The position numbers were made by a program, and so were the translations under genes. A stretch of DNA of 64,000 bases from Kiloniella sp. EL199 (GTDB lineage Bacteria; Pseudomonadota; Alphaproteobacteria; Kiloniellales; Kiloniellaceae), in assembly GCF_900313065.1 (NCBI RefSeq), contig NZ_OMPU01000013.1, positions 248,001-312,000 of the forward strand. Reading direction: 5' to 3'. Shown here in pieces: positions 24,641-33,390 of this stretch; the first letter of the stretch is position 1; every line of letters begins with the position of its first letter. Below the pieces are notes generated by a model. The model ran no database searches and was not told where the DNA came from. It saw nothing but the letters and a program-made list of their open reading frames with translations.

Positions 24641-27358
24641 TTATTCGTCATCAATAAGGCTTTTTAAAACCTTACCATCCTTGTTTAATTCGTCGAAACG
24701 ACCACTCTCGACAACTTTTCCATTCTGCATGACAATGACATATTCAAAATGTTGCGACAGACTTGCCCTTTGCAATGTCCAGCAAATCCCTCGATCTTCC
24801 TGAGCTTCCATAATAGAAGGCACCAGTCTGTTCTGGCTTTGGGAATCCATAACAGCTGCTGCTTCATTCAAAATGAGCAGATCAGGACGCTTGATCAGTG
24901 ATCGGGCCAAAGCTAGCTTTTGGCGCTGAACACTACTCAAACGATTTCCGGCAATACCGACATTAAATTCAAGTCCAACTTCTATGACTTCGGATCGCAA
25001 CCCCAGATCATCGAGAAGCTCTGTCATAACCCGACCTATTGTCGCACCTGCTTCGGCACGCCCATAAGCCAAACGACCAAAAAGGATATTATCCTGGATA
25101 CTCGCTGCAGAGTTATAATTATCGGGGTCATAAAACTCTACCGCATTCGGATCACGGCTTTCCAGCTTTTCAGCAAAGATCTTCCGGGCTTTAAGAATTT
25201 TCTCTTCAACATCTTTAGTCACAAGTCCAAGACGATGGCGAGCCTCGACATAATCGAAAGGCAGATACATCAAAGCTTCCCGGTCAGAATCCGAAATATC
25301 AGAAAAACTGCTCTTGTCCGCACGTTTAACAATTTTATCGAATTCAGGCAGATCGTCAGCGGATATAAAACTGAACTGCTCAAAGAATTGATGAGACGGT
25401 GGAAGCCCCATAAAGAGTTCAACCATCGTACGGGCAATAGAAAGGCCCATATTATAGATGCGATCTCTTAAATCTGCCTCTTCTACTGACTCCCTGAGAA
25501 TAGGCATGGCCAGTAAATTATTGCCCGCGTATTGTTTTTTACGTGGTGTACCAAACAAGAGATTTTCACGTAACGTTGCATTATTGTTATAGCTTTCGGG
25601 ATCAAAAGCGATAACGAGATCTTCCTCACCAGTCGCTTTCAGATGTTCCTTCAGCGCAATTCGTGCCCCCAGAATACTTTCCGCGATATCCGGGCGATTC
25701 TCACTGTCCACAATCCCGCTCAACCCAAAGCGGTATACATCCTCTTCCAGATCCACATGCCTTAAAACCTCTGTTACACGCGGGATCAATTCCGATGATT
25801 CACAGATCCCAGCAGAAACAAAATCAACCCATTCTCCCTTTGGGTTGAGCACTGTATTCCCCGTACGCAATGCTTCTTGCTTTTCACGAACGAATTCTGC
25901 CTCTGAATTTGGTAACCGGGACGGATCATTTATCATCCAGTTCCGCAAGCCATAAAAAAGGTTATCCATAACAGACAAGGGAAAAAGATAAGCCTCTGAC
26001 CCTACATAGGAAATGCGACGCCCGGTTATCGCCGAAGGTAACTTTGCTATCGGTTGCCCACCTATTTTAACCGATCCCGAGGACGATTTAACCAAGTTAG
26101 CCAATACAAGCCCTAAATATTCCTTACCGCTGCTTGCATTTCCAACAACTGCAATTTTTTTATCAACCCCAATGGTAAAGCTAATACCTTCCAAAAGCTT
26201 GTTTTCACTCTCGTCTATCAGGTTAAGATTGCTTGCAACGATATCCCCTGTAAGTGCAGGACTGTGTCCCTCCTCAAGGCGTTGCATTTCTGCTTCGATC
26301 ATACCACTTGGCTGAAATTGCTCTGCGACCTGCTCGTACTTGATCTGTACATCATTTCGTTGCTGATCCCAGTTAATGAGATCTTTGATAGGAGGAGGCA
26401 AATCTTTGTAAGCAGCAAGAACAGCCACAAGAGTACCAATCTCGAACTGCCCTGTAATAACCAGATATCCGCCCCCCAGGTAGAATATAAAAGGTGTTAT
26501 CTGTGCCAGTAAGTTGTTTAAAAATTTAACAAAAAACTTTCGTTGATATATTTCATATCTGATTTTGAAAATCTTACCCAACCGGCTAGATATTTCGGCA
26601 CGTTCATAATTACTGGTATCATGTGCCTGAATTTCTACAGCACCTTCGACCAGTTCACTAACGCGCCCCGCCAAGGCACGTGCCGTCATTTGACGTTGCC
26701 GCCCAAGATTTAGGATACGTTTGCGGAGTTTAGGGATAAGAAACGCCTGGACGAGAACAATACTCATGGCAACAATGCCAAGCCATACGTTCTGAACCAT
26801 AATAAAGATCAGCGCCGTAAGCGCCTGCCCACCAAGGAAGAACGGCGTTACGATAGCATCCCCGATAAACCCGCCAAGAGGTTCAACTTCATCTTTCAGC
26901 ATTGTTGCAATTTCCGCCTGCTTAACGCGGCGGCTGTGCATGACTGGGAAACGAAGAATACGATCCGTTAACTCATAACGCAGTCTTCGGAGCATCCGTT
27001 CGCCTAACCGACCTTTCAAGGTATTAATGACAAACTTAAAAAGTCCATTCACCAATACCAATCCCAGAAAAGAAAAGCATAAAGCAATTAACAAAGAGAT
27101 TTGCGTTAAATCAAAACCTTCAAACAAAACAACTGTATGGCCAAAAATTTCTTCACCAAAAGGAAGCTCAAATCGCATGAAAGACAACGTCGAATTGATG
27201 TCAGCGAAATTCTGAGAGTCAACCGCGCGATTTATGATACTTTTGGGTAAATCCAGCGAAAGGAAATAAAAGGGCATCGATGCCAACACTAGAAACAGGA
27301 TCTTTAACTGATCTTGTTTGCTATGTTTCCAAATATACTTGAAAAGTCGTTGTTCCAT
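24641..27358 (-). CDS. Unusual ABC exporter with degenerate ATPase domain and three Q-loop-like segments
   Basis: Membrane protein of 905 residues, counted from ATG 27358 (a GTG seven codons earlier is the alternative). The N-terminal ~330 residues form an ABC exporter-type membrane domain. The nucleotide-binding domain is atypical. Walker A reads GNASSGKE (406-413) with altered glycine and serine positions. Three successive segments resemble the Q-loop and following helix: YLFPLSVMDNLFYG (about 457-470), YNNNATLRENLLFG (590-603) and YNSAASIQDNILFG (748-761). The single signature is LSSVQRQ (807-813), Walker B ends LNE instead of LDE, and the H-loop histidine appears replaced. Usual half-transporters are ~600 residues, so ~300 extra residues lie between Walker A and the signature. 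It may hydrolyse ATP poorly or in a regulated way. Divergent from the glycosyltransferase operon; substrate unknown. Confidence 0.85.
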   Translation of the reverse strand: MEQRLFKYIWKHSKQDQLKILFLVLASMPFYFLSLDLPKSIINRAVDSQNFADINSTLSFMRFELPFGEEIFGHTVVLFEGFDLTQISLLIALCFSFLGLVLVNGLFKFVINTLKGRLGERMLRRLRYELTDRILRFPVMHSRRVKQAEIATMLKDEVEPLGGFIGDAIVTPFFLGGQALTALIFIMVQNVWLGIVAMSIVLVQAFLIPKLRKRILNLGRQRQMTARALAGRVSELVEGAVEIQAHDTSNYERAEISSRLGKIFKIRYEIYQRKFFVKFLNNLLAQITPFIFYLGGGYLVITGQFEIGTLVAVLAAYKDLPPPIKDLINWDQQRNDVQIKYEQVAEQFQPSGMIEAEMQRLEEGHSPALTGDIVASNLNLIDESENKLLEGISFTIGVDKKIAVVGNASSGKEYLGLVLANLVKSSSGSVKIGGQPIAKLPSAITGRRISYVGSEAYLFPLSVMDNLFYGLRNWMINDPSRLPNSEAEFVREKQEALRTGNTVLNPKGEWVDFVSAGICESSELIPRVTEVLRHVDLEEDVYRFGLSGIVDSENRPDIAESILGARIALKEHLKATGEEDLVIAFDPESYNNNATLRENLLFGTPRKKQYAGNNLLAMPILRESVEEADLRDRIYNMGLSIARTMVELFMGLPPSHQFFEQFSFISADDLPEFDKIVKRADKSSFSDISDSDREALMYLPFDYVEARHRLGLVTKDVEEKILKARKIFAEKLESRDPNAVEFYDPDNYNSAASIQDNILFGRLAYGRAEAGATIGRVMTELLDDLGLRSEVIEVGLEFNVGIAGNRLSSVQRQKLALARSLIKRPDLLILNEAAAVMDSQSQNRLVPSIMEAQEDRGICWTLQRASLSQHFEYVIVMQNGKVVESGRFDELNKDGKVLKSLIDDE

Positions 27359-27736
27359 TGCGTCCCAGATCCCCCGCACCCGGCTTTAAATGAATTAAAA
27401 CCATAGCCAATACATTTGTATTTCAAACAGGTTACAAAATAAGCCTTAAACTCTAATGAGTAAACAAACTACAAAATTTAATACTTGAGATCACCCAGCC
27501 TAGCCGAAGTACAAATCGGGGTAAACTCACAGAGATAAACACATTGTTATTCGTTGTGTAATGCTCAAAGCAAAAAACCATATTAACCTGATAAAACTGG
27601 ATATGTGGAATTATTAAGTATACCTCTCTGACAAAAGAATTTTTAATAACAAATGATTACATTAAGCTTGATTTAACCACCTAAGAAAAATTATATCAAA
27701 AAGCTCTATTCGCACATTCTTTCTTGGGTCCTGGGA
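27359..27736. promoter_or_regulatory. Divergent intergenic region, exporter versus glycosyltransferases
   Basis: About 380 AT-rich bases between the leftward ABC exporter gene and the rightward glycosyltransferase. It must carry both promoters, but no clear hexamer pair, palindrome or RNA structure stands out. GGGGGAT lies 15-21 bases upstream of the exporter ATG and overlaps part of the sequence complementary to the candidate small RNA loops. Confidence 0.5.
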
Positions 27737-29035
27737 ATGAAATGTGGCATAGTCGCCAACATTACCGAGGGGAGCAAAACCATTACACAAGACAGCACAC
27801 ATATTGTTGATGACCATAAAAGCACACGTGTCCTGATTTATAGTCACGATAGCTTTGGTCTGGGCCATTTACGGCGCTGTCGAGAAATTGCCCATACTTT
27901 GGTAGAAGAGCATAAGAACCTATCTGTTCTGATTTTATCCGGTTCACCAATCATCGGATCTTTTGGATTTAAAGCCCGTGTTGACTTTGTCCGTATTCCC
28001 GGAGTCATTAAACTCAGAAATGGCGATTATACTTCGCTCAACCTTCATATTGATATTGAACAAACCCTGAGTATCAGATCATCCATTATCAAACATACCG
28101 CAGAATTTTATGATCCGGATCTCTTCATTGTAGATAAGGAACCACTGGGGCTAAGAGGTGAAGTAGAAGACACACTTCGCCTGCTAAAAAGCCGCGGTAC
28201 TCCTTGTGTGCTTGGTCTCAGAGATGTCATGGATGATCCAGATCTTCTTTCAAATGAGTGGGAGCGTAAAAATACAGCACCTGCCTTGTCAGAATACTAT
28301 GATGACATATGGGTCTATGGCCTGCCGCAAATATGCGACCCGCTGGACGGTATTGATCTCCCCCCATCCGTCCAAAGAAAAATGACCTATACTGGCTATC
28401 TGCGTCGGACCGGGGGCAATGATGTTCCCATGCCCGTACTTGAAAAAATCGACGAAGAAACGCCTTATTTACTCGTAACTGTCGGTGGTGGTGGTGATGG
28501 TGAAGAAATCATTGATTGGGTCCTTTCTGCCTATGAAAGTGACCCAAATCTTCCTTATCCAGCACTGATTGCTCTTGGTCCTTTTATGAATAGTGACCTT
28601 CAGCATGACTTTCAGGTTCGCGCCAGCAAGTTACCTAATGTTGAAGCCATAACCTTTAACGCCCAGTTCGAAAGCCTTGTCGATAGAGCCATCGGCATCG
28701 TCGGCATGGGTGGATACAATACATTCTGCGAGATCCTTTCCTACGACAAGCGTGCACTCATCGTGCCAAGGACTGTGCCCAGAATGGAACAGTACATCCG
28801 GGCCAGCCGTGCCCAGGAACTGGGTTTGGTTTGTATGCTCGAAAATGATGGCAAACGCGATCCACAAAAAATGGCCACTGCCTTAAGGAATTTGCCTCAA
28901 CAACATTTACCATCTGATGTCGTTGTCCCGGGTTTGCTTGATGGCCAGAAAAACGTCATCAAACTTGCTGATCACTGCTTCAAAGCCAAACTTTCGAAAC
29001 TGGGATTGATCGACAAGCTATCAAAAACAAATTAA
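27737..29035 (+). CDS. Glycosyltransferase, GT28/COG4671-like (GLGHLRR type)
   Basis: Predicted GT-B fold glycosyltransferase of 432 residues. The N-terminal domain opens with VLIYSHDSFGLGHLRRCREI, the glycine-rich acceptor-side loop of MurG-like enzymes. The C-terminal domain has VTVGGGGDGEEIIDWVL and VGMGGYNTFCEILSYDKRALIVPR, the nucleotide-sugar binding region. The first ~28 residues are unlike the family, so translation may start later. It is the first gene of the glycan cluster and is divergent from the ABC exporter. The sugar and acceptor are unknown. Two related enzymes lie at 31545 and 33387. Confidence 0.85.
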   Translation: MKCGIVANITEGSKTITQDSTHIVDDHKSTRVLIYSHDSFGLGHLRRCREIAHTLVEEHKNLSVLILSGSPIIGSFGFKARVDFVRIPGVIKLRNGDYTSLNLHIDIEQTLSIRSSIIKHTAEFYDPDLFIVDKEPLGLRGEVEDTLRLLKSRGTPCVLGLRDVMDDPDLLSNEWERKNTAPALSEYYDDIWVYGLPQICDPLDGIDLPPSVQRKMTYTGYLRRTGGNDVPMPVLEKIDEETPYLLVTVGGGGDGEEIIDWVLSAYESDPNLPYPALIALGPFMNSDLQHDFQVRASKLPNVEAITFNAQFESLVDRAIGIVGMGGYNTFCEILSYDKRALIVPRTVPRMEQYIRASRAQELGLVCMLENDGKRDPQKMATALRNLPQQHLPSDVVVPGLLDGQKNVIKLADHCFKAKLSKLGLIDKLSKTN

Positions 29036-29117
29036 CCCCACCTGCTGGATTATGCTCTTCATCAAAATATTTCTCTCCCAAAAGCATACAGCAGCAAAAG
29101 AGATATAATCCAACGGT

Positions 29118-30341
29118 ATGAAAAAAATAGCCGTAATCCTAAAGGGTTACCCACGCCTTTCTGAAACATTTATCGCACAAGAACTTCTGGCTCTGGAACA
29201 ACGCGGGCTAGACTTGTCATTGGTCTCATTGCGCCACCCTACGGATACGTCCACACACCCTATTCATCAGGAAATCAAGGCACCTATTCGTTATCTGCCC
29301 GAATATGTCTATCAAGAACCTTTACGAGTTTTACAAAGCTGGTGGAAGGTTCGAAAGTTGGCCGGGTATAAAAAGGCCTTTTCCCTGTTCATCAAAGACT
29401 TAAAACGCGACCGAACGCCAAATCGGATAAGACGTTTTGCCCAAGCCTGTGTTCTTGCCGCTGAATTACCAGAGGAGGTCGATTGGCTCTATGCACACTT
29501 TTTACACACCCCCTCCTCTGTAACGCGCTATGCATCCTTTATGCGGGGTATTCCCTGGTGTGGATCAGCCCATGCCAAGGATATATGGACATCACCAGAA
29601 TGGGAACTTAGAGAAAAGCTGTCTGACATTAAGTGGTTAGCGACCTGTACAAAGTTTAACGTGGACTATTTACGAGGCTTAACCACCGACAAAAGCCGTG
29701 TAGACCTAGTCTATCACGGTCTTGATTTTGACCGTTTTGATAAAACAGCGAACAGCCACTCTCTGAATGACGGAAGTTCAAAAGATAAAAGCGTGACCTT
29801 GATATCCGTCGGGCGGGCGGTTGCCAAAAAAGGCTACGACGATCTACTGAAAGCTCTTTCCCTTTTACCACCAACCTTACATTGGCACTTCATCCATATC
29901 GGAGGTGGAACATTAAGTAAGGATCTGAAAAAACAAGCTGAATCACTAGGTATTAACGATAAAATCACCTGGATGGGTGCTCAACCTCAGGAGGTTGTTC
30001 TGGAACAATATCGAAAAGCAGATCTTTTCGTATTAGCGTCCAGAATCACCGAAGATGGTGATCGTGACGGCATGCCAAATGTGCTTATGGAAGCACAAAG
30101 TCAAGCTCTGGCCTGCCTTTCAACGAATATATCTGCTATACCTGAGCTTATTGTTAACAACGAAACGGGTATACTGGTTCCACCAGAGACCCCGGATGCT
30201 TTAGGTGATGTCCTCCAGAAACTCATCGAAGATCCCGCACTCAGGGAAAAACTGGGGAAAGCCGGAGCAAAGCGCGTGAGAGGTGAGTTTTCCATGAAAC
30301 AAGGCATAGATCAGCTTTTTAACCGGTTCACGGCACAATAG
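29118..30341 (+). CDS. Glycosyltransferase family 4 protein
   Basis: GT-B retaining glycosyltransferase of 407 residues. The N-terminal domain begins with VILKGYPRLSETFIAQEL, a pattern typical of GT4 enzymes of exopolysaccharide clusters. The C-terminal domain has SVGRAVAKKGYDDLLKAL and, near residue 305-330, DGMPNVLMEAQSQAL, followed by AIPELIVNNETGILVPP, the donor-binding region with the conserved glutamates. It probably adds a hexose to a lipid-linked or surface glycan at the inner face of the membrane. The next gene starts 13 bases after its stop. The precise sugar cannot be assigned. Confidence 0.9.
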   Translation: MKKIAVILKGYPRLSETFIAQELLALEQRGLDLSLVSLRHPTDTSTHPIHQEIKAPIRYLPEYVYQEPLRVLQSWWKVRKLAGYKKAFSLFIKDLKRDRTPNRIRRFAQACVLAAELPEEVDWLYAHFLHTPSSVTRYASFMRGIPWCGSAHAKDIWTSPEWELREKLSDIKWLATCTKFNVDYLRGLTTDKSRVDLVYHGLDFDRFDKTANSHSLNDGSSKDKSVTLISVGRAVAKKGYDDLLKALSLLPPTLHWHFIHIGGGTLSKDLKKQAESLGINDKITWMGAQPQEVVLEQYRKADLFVLASRITEDGDRDGMPNVLMEAQSQALACLSTNISAIPELIVNNETGILVPPETPDALGDVLQKLIEDPALREKLGKAGAKRVRGEFSMKQGIDQLFNRFTAQ

Positions 30342-30354
30342 TCAGGCGATAGAA

Positions 30355-31542
30355 ATGCGGATTGCTTTTTACGCCCCTCTAAAATCACCCCGCCACCCTA
30401 CGCCATCGGGCGATCGCCACGTTGCCAGATTACTTATCCAAGCCTTGGAAACACAAGGGCACGAGGTTGAAATAGCGTCTCATCTACGAAGTAGAGACGC
30501 AACAGGCGATCAAAATCGCCAAGCCAGACTAAAGAAGATAGGCAAAAAACTTGCCGCGAGATACATAAAGAAAATCCAAAATAAACCAGAAAACCAGCGT
30601 CCTGATATCTGGATCACGTATCATCTTTATTACAAGGCGCCAGACTGGATTGGCCCCCTTGTATGTGATGCGCTCAATATTCCCTACATTCCCATCGAAG
30701 CATCTATCGCCAACAAACGGGCAAATGGTCCTTGGGATTTAAGTCACCAAGCCGTTGTCGCAGCAGTAAATCAGGCAGAGTGTGTCATCAGCCTTAATCC
30801 ACATGATACGCACTGCCTGCCTGAAAATATAAGAAACTGGTCCCTGCCACCCTTTATTGTTCCCGACCCAATTATAGCAAAGCGGGAAAATTGGTCACAA
30901 TGCCGAAAAACTGTTGCCGAACAATATGAGCTTGATCCGCATAAACAATGGTTACTCGCAATTGCCATGATGCGCCCGGGAGACAAACTGGAATCATACA
31001 AGGTGTTATCGAAAGCCTTGCGCGGTCTTCCAGACTTGTCCTGGCAATTGATTATTGTAGGAGATGGGCAGGCGAGACCTGACGTGGAAGCTAGCTTTAT
31101 ATGGGTACCAAAGACCAAAATCACCTATACTGGTCAGCTTGATTCCAATGAACTGGCAACAATCATTCCGGCGTGTGATATCTATACCTGGCCTGCGGTT
31201 AATGAAGCTTATGGTCTGGCTTTTCTTGAGGCTCAGGCTGGTGGATTACCTGTCATTGCGGGAAATACAGGCGGGGTGCCAGCAGTGGTTGCAGATGGCG
31301 AAACTGGCCTGCTGACAACACCGGGAGACCCCGTAGCATTTGCCGCAGCGCTTAGAAGTTTACTAACCGCCCCCGTTCGTCGTAGAGAGATGGGGAAATC
31401 TGCCGCACAAAAAGTCGAAGCAATGCATAGTCTGATGACAGCCGGGCAACGATTGGATGCAATCCTGGCGACATCCAGAAAAGGTTATATAGAACCCGGG
31501 TTACCTCTGTTGGATTATGCAAAGAAAAACAAGACATTATAA
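30355..31542 (+). CDS. Glycosyltransferase family 4 protein
   Basis: Second GT4 enzyme, 395 residues. The N-terminus has YAPLKSPRHPTPSGDRHVARLL, with the Gly/Arg-containing loop after the first strand. The C-terminal donor domain shows WPAVNEAYGLAFLEAQAGG (about residues 280-298) and VIAGNTGGVPAVV, the EX7E-like region. GT4 proteins with this PSGDR loop are found in glycan clusters beside COG4671-like enzymes. The gene lies in a tight row: 13 bases from the upstream GT4 gene and 2 bases from the next glycosyltransferase. It probably acts on the same glycan. Confidence 0.9.
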   Translation: MRIAFYAPLKSPRHPTPSGDRHVARLLIQALETQGHEVEIASHLRSRDATGDQNRQARLKKIGKKLAARYIKKIQNKPENQRPDIWITYHLYYKAPDWIGPLVCDALNIPYIPIEASIANKRANGPWDLSHQAVVAAVNQAECVISLNPHDTHCLPENIRNWSLPPFIVPDPIIAKRENWSQCRKTVAEQYELDPHKQWLLAIAMMRPGDKLESYKVLSKALRGLPDLSWQLIIVGDGQARPDVEASFIWVPKTKITYTGQLDSNELATIIPACDIYTWPAVNEAYGLAFLEAQAGGLPVIAGNTGGVPAVVADGETGLLTTPGDPVAFAAALRSLLTAPVRRREMGKSAAQKVEAMHSLMTAGQRLDAILATSRKGYIEPGLPLLDYAKKNKTL

Positions 31543-31544
31543 TC

Positions 31545-32750
31545 ATGACAACTGAAACCAAGAATTCTGTGAAACGCATTGACGTTCTTTTTTATGTTCA
31601 ACACCTTCTCGGCATTGGACATCAAAAAAGAGCAGCAACTCTCACCCGGGCTATGAACAAAGCCGGCCTTTCAGTAGCTTTTGTATCTGGTGGTATGGAA
31701 GTTCCCGGGCTGGATACAGGCAGTGCAGAGTTTTATCAACTGGAACCCGTTCGTGCTGATGGTATTCTATTTACAGAGTTACTTGATAAAAACGACCAAC
31801 CAATCGACAAGGCCTTCAAGGCCAAACGGGCCCGGGATCTTGTTGATATTTATCACGCGACAAAGCCACGGCTTGTACTGTTGGAGATGTTTCCCTTTGG
31901 CCGCCGGCAAATGCGCTTCGAACTTATTCCTTTACTCGAAGCTGCCAAAGCATCTGAGTTTTCGAGTAAGATTGTCTCATCTGTTCGGGATATTCTGGTC
32001 AAAGCACCAAAACCGGAACGTATTACCGAAATGCTTGCCTGGGTAGATACTCATTTCGACCATGTTCTTATTCACGGCGATCAAAATCTAATTCCCTTTG
32101 ATAAAACCTTTCACCCTGCCCGGGATATCGCCGATAAAATTCTCTATAGCGGCTATGTCGTTGATGAAAAAGTTGACGGCACTCCTCACCCGACAGATGG
32201 CATTGATGAAGTTCTGGTTTCAACTGGTGGCGGTGCTGTCAGCGAGCGCCTGATAGACGCGGCCTTGAGTGCGAGAAAACAAAGTATCTTGAAAGAAAAA
32301 CTTTGGCGCATACTTATTGGCCATAGCCTACCGGAAAAGTTGTTTGAAAAGTACAAAGCACAGTCAAATGACAACTTGATTGTTGAGCGTTCAAGGCCGG
32401 ATTTCACATCTCTTTTGGCTAACTGCGCCCTATCCATAAGTCAGGGCGGCTATAACACAGTTATGGAGGTTCTGCGTGCCGGGTGTCCCCGTGTCATTGT
32501 TCCCTATTCCGGTGGTCTTGAAACAGAACAGACTCTCAGGGCCAAGCTATTATCAGAACAAAACGCCCTTACCTATGTAGATGAAGAAACACTGACGTCC
32601 GAAAAACTGGCTACAGCCATAGAAAAAACATTACAAAACAAACAAAAGCCGCCATCCAGTCTTAATACAAATGGCGCTGAAAACACAGCGACAATTCTCT
32701 CTAACATTTTGAATGATAACCCCCTGCAACAGTTTTTGAAAAATGGCTGA
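31545..32750 (+). CDS. Glycosyltransferase, COG4671-like (GIGHQKR type), paralogue 1
   Basis: Predicted GT-B glycosyltransferase of 401 residues. It begins with VQHLLGIGHQKRAATLTRAM and has the distinctive LLEMFPFGRRQMRFEL block at about residues 108-123. The donor domain contains SISQGGYNTVMEVLRAG and an ETEQTLRAKLL segment. It is a clear paralogue of the protein at 33387, which shares the EMFPFGRRQMRFEL block almost exactly. The histidine phosphatase gene overlaps its last eight bases. Reaction and sugar are unknown; the family is described only as predicted glycosyltransferase. Confidence 0.85.
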   Translation: MTTETKNSVKRIDVLFYVQHLLGIGHQKRAATLTRAMNKAGLSVAFVSGGMEVPGLDTGSAEFYQLEPVRADGILFTELLDKNDQPIDKAFKAKRARDLVDIYHATKPRLVLLEMFPFGRRQMRFELIPLLEAAKASEFSSKIVSSVRDILVKAPKPERITEMLAWVDTHFDHVLIHGDQNLIPFDKTFHPARDIADKILYSGYVVDEKVDGTPHPTDGIDEVLVSTGGGAVSERLIDAALSARKQSILKEKLWRILIGHSLPEKLFEKYKAQSNDNLIVERSRPDFTSLLANCALSISQGGYNTVMEVLRAGCPRVIVPYSGGLETEQTLRAKLLSEQNALTYVDEETLTSEKLATAIEKTLQNKQKPPSSLNTNGAENTATILSNILNDNPLQQFLKNG

Positions 32751-33390
32751 ACTCTTGATCTTCAGGCATGGGCCAACCATTTGGAATGCTGAAAAAAGAA
32801 TGCAGGGAAGGTCTGATATTTCCCTTTCTGAACAAGGCATCGAAACAGTTCAAAAGTGGCAGCTTCCAGATGAATGGATGGAAGTGCCCTGGTATGTCAG
32901 CCCTTTGCAACGCGCCCGACAAACAGCAGAACTGCTAGGGCAAAAGAAGTTTGAAATTGTTCCTCTATTAATCGAGATGTCCTGGGGAAGTTGGGAAGGA
33001 CAGAGATTACCGGAATTGAGGGAAAAGCTGGGGCCAGAAATGCAAAAAATGGAAGCCCTTGGGCTTGATCTTTGCCCCCCCGGGGGTGAAAGCCCGAGAG
33101 ATGTCCAAATACGCCTGAAACCTTTTCTAAACACAATAGCCAAATCAAATAAATCATTTGTGGCTGTAGCTCATAAAGGCGTCCTCAGAGCCATTTATGC
33201 TGCCGCAACAGATTGGGACATGCTTGGCAAACCAAAAGAAAAAATCAGAGATAACTGTGCTCATCTTTTTCAGATTTCCCCTATCGGTGAAATCAGTGTA
33301 AAAGCAATGAATATCAGCCTGTTATCACTCACTGATGGCTTTCCACTACCTGTTAACTCTTCCACATCTTCCAAAGAAACGGCCAGATGA
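32743..33390 (+). CDS. Histidine phosphatase (phosphoglycerate mutase-like) superfamily protein
   Basis: Cytoplasmic phosphatase of 215 residues. The catalytic histidine H9 lies in FRHGPTIWNAEKRMQGRSD. The second half has the conserved SPLQRARQTAELL with its arginines, the acid residue in EMSWGSWEGQ, and the second histidine in VAVAHKGVLRAI. It overlaps the upstream glycosyltransferase by eight bases and the downstream one by four bases, so it is embedded between two paralogous enzymes. This suggests it removes a phosphate from a sugar-phosphate intermediate or product of the same pathway; that role is inference. Confidence 0.9.
   Translation: MAELLIFRHGPTIWNAEKRMQGRSDISLSEQGIETVQKWQLPDEWMEVPWYVSPLQRARQTAELLGQKKFEIVPLLIEMSWGSWEGQRLPELREKLGPEMQKMEALGLDLCPPGGESPRDVQIRLKPFLNTIAKSNKSFVAVAHKGVLRAIYAAATDWDMLGKPKEKIRDNCAHLFQISPIGEISVKAMNISLLSLTDGFPLPVNSSTSSKETAR

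Noticed and set aside
24920-25471. 183-residue open frame opposite the ABC exporter
   Set aside because: Composition is that of antisense sequence and it lies within a well-supported gene.
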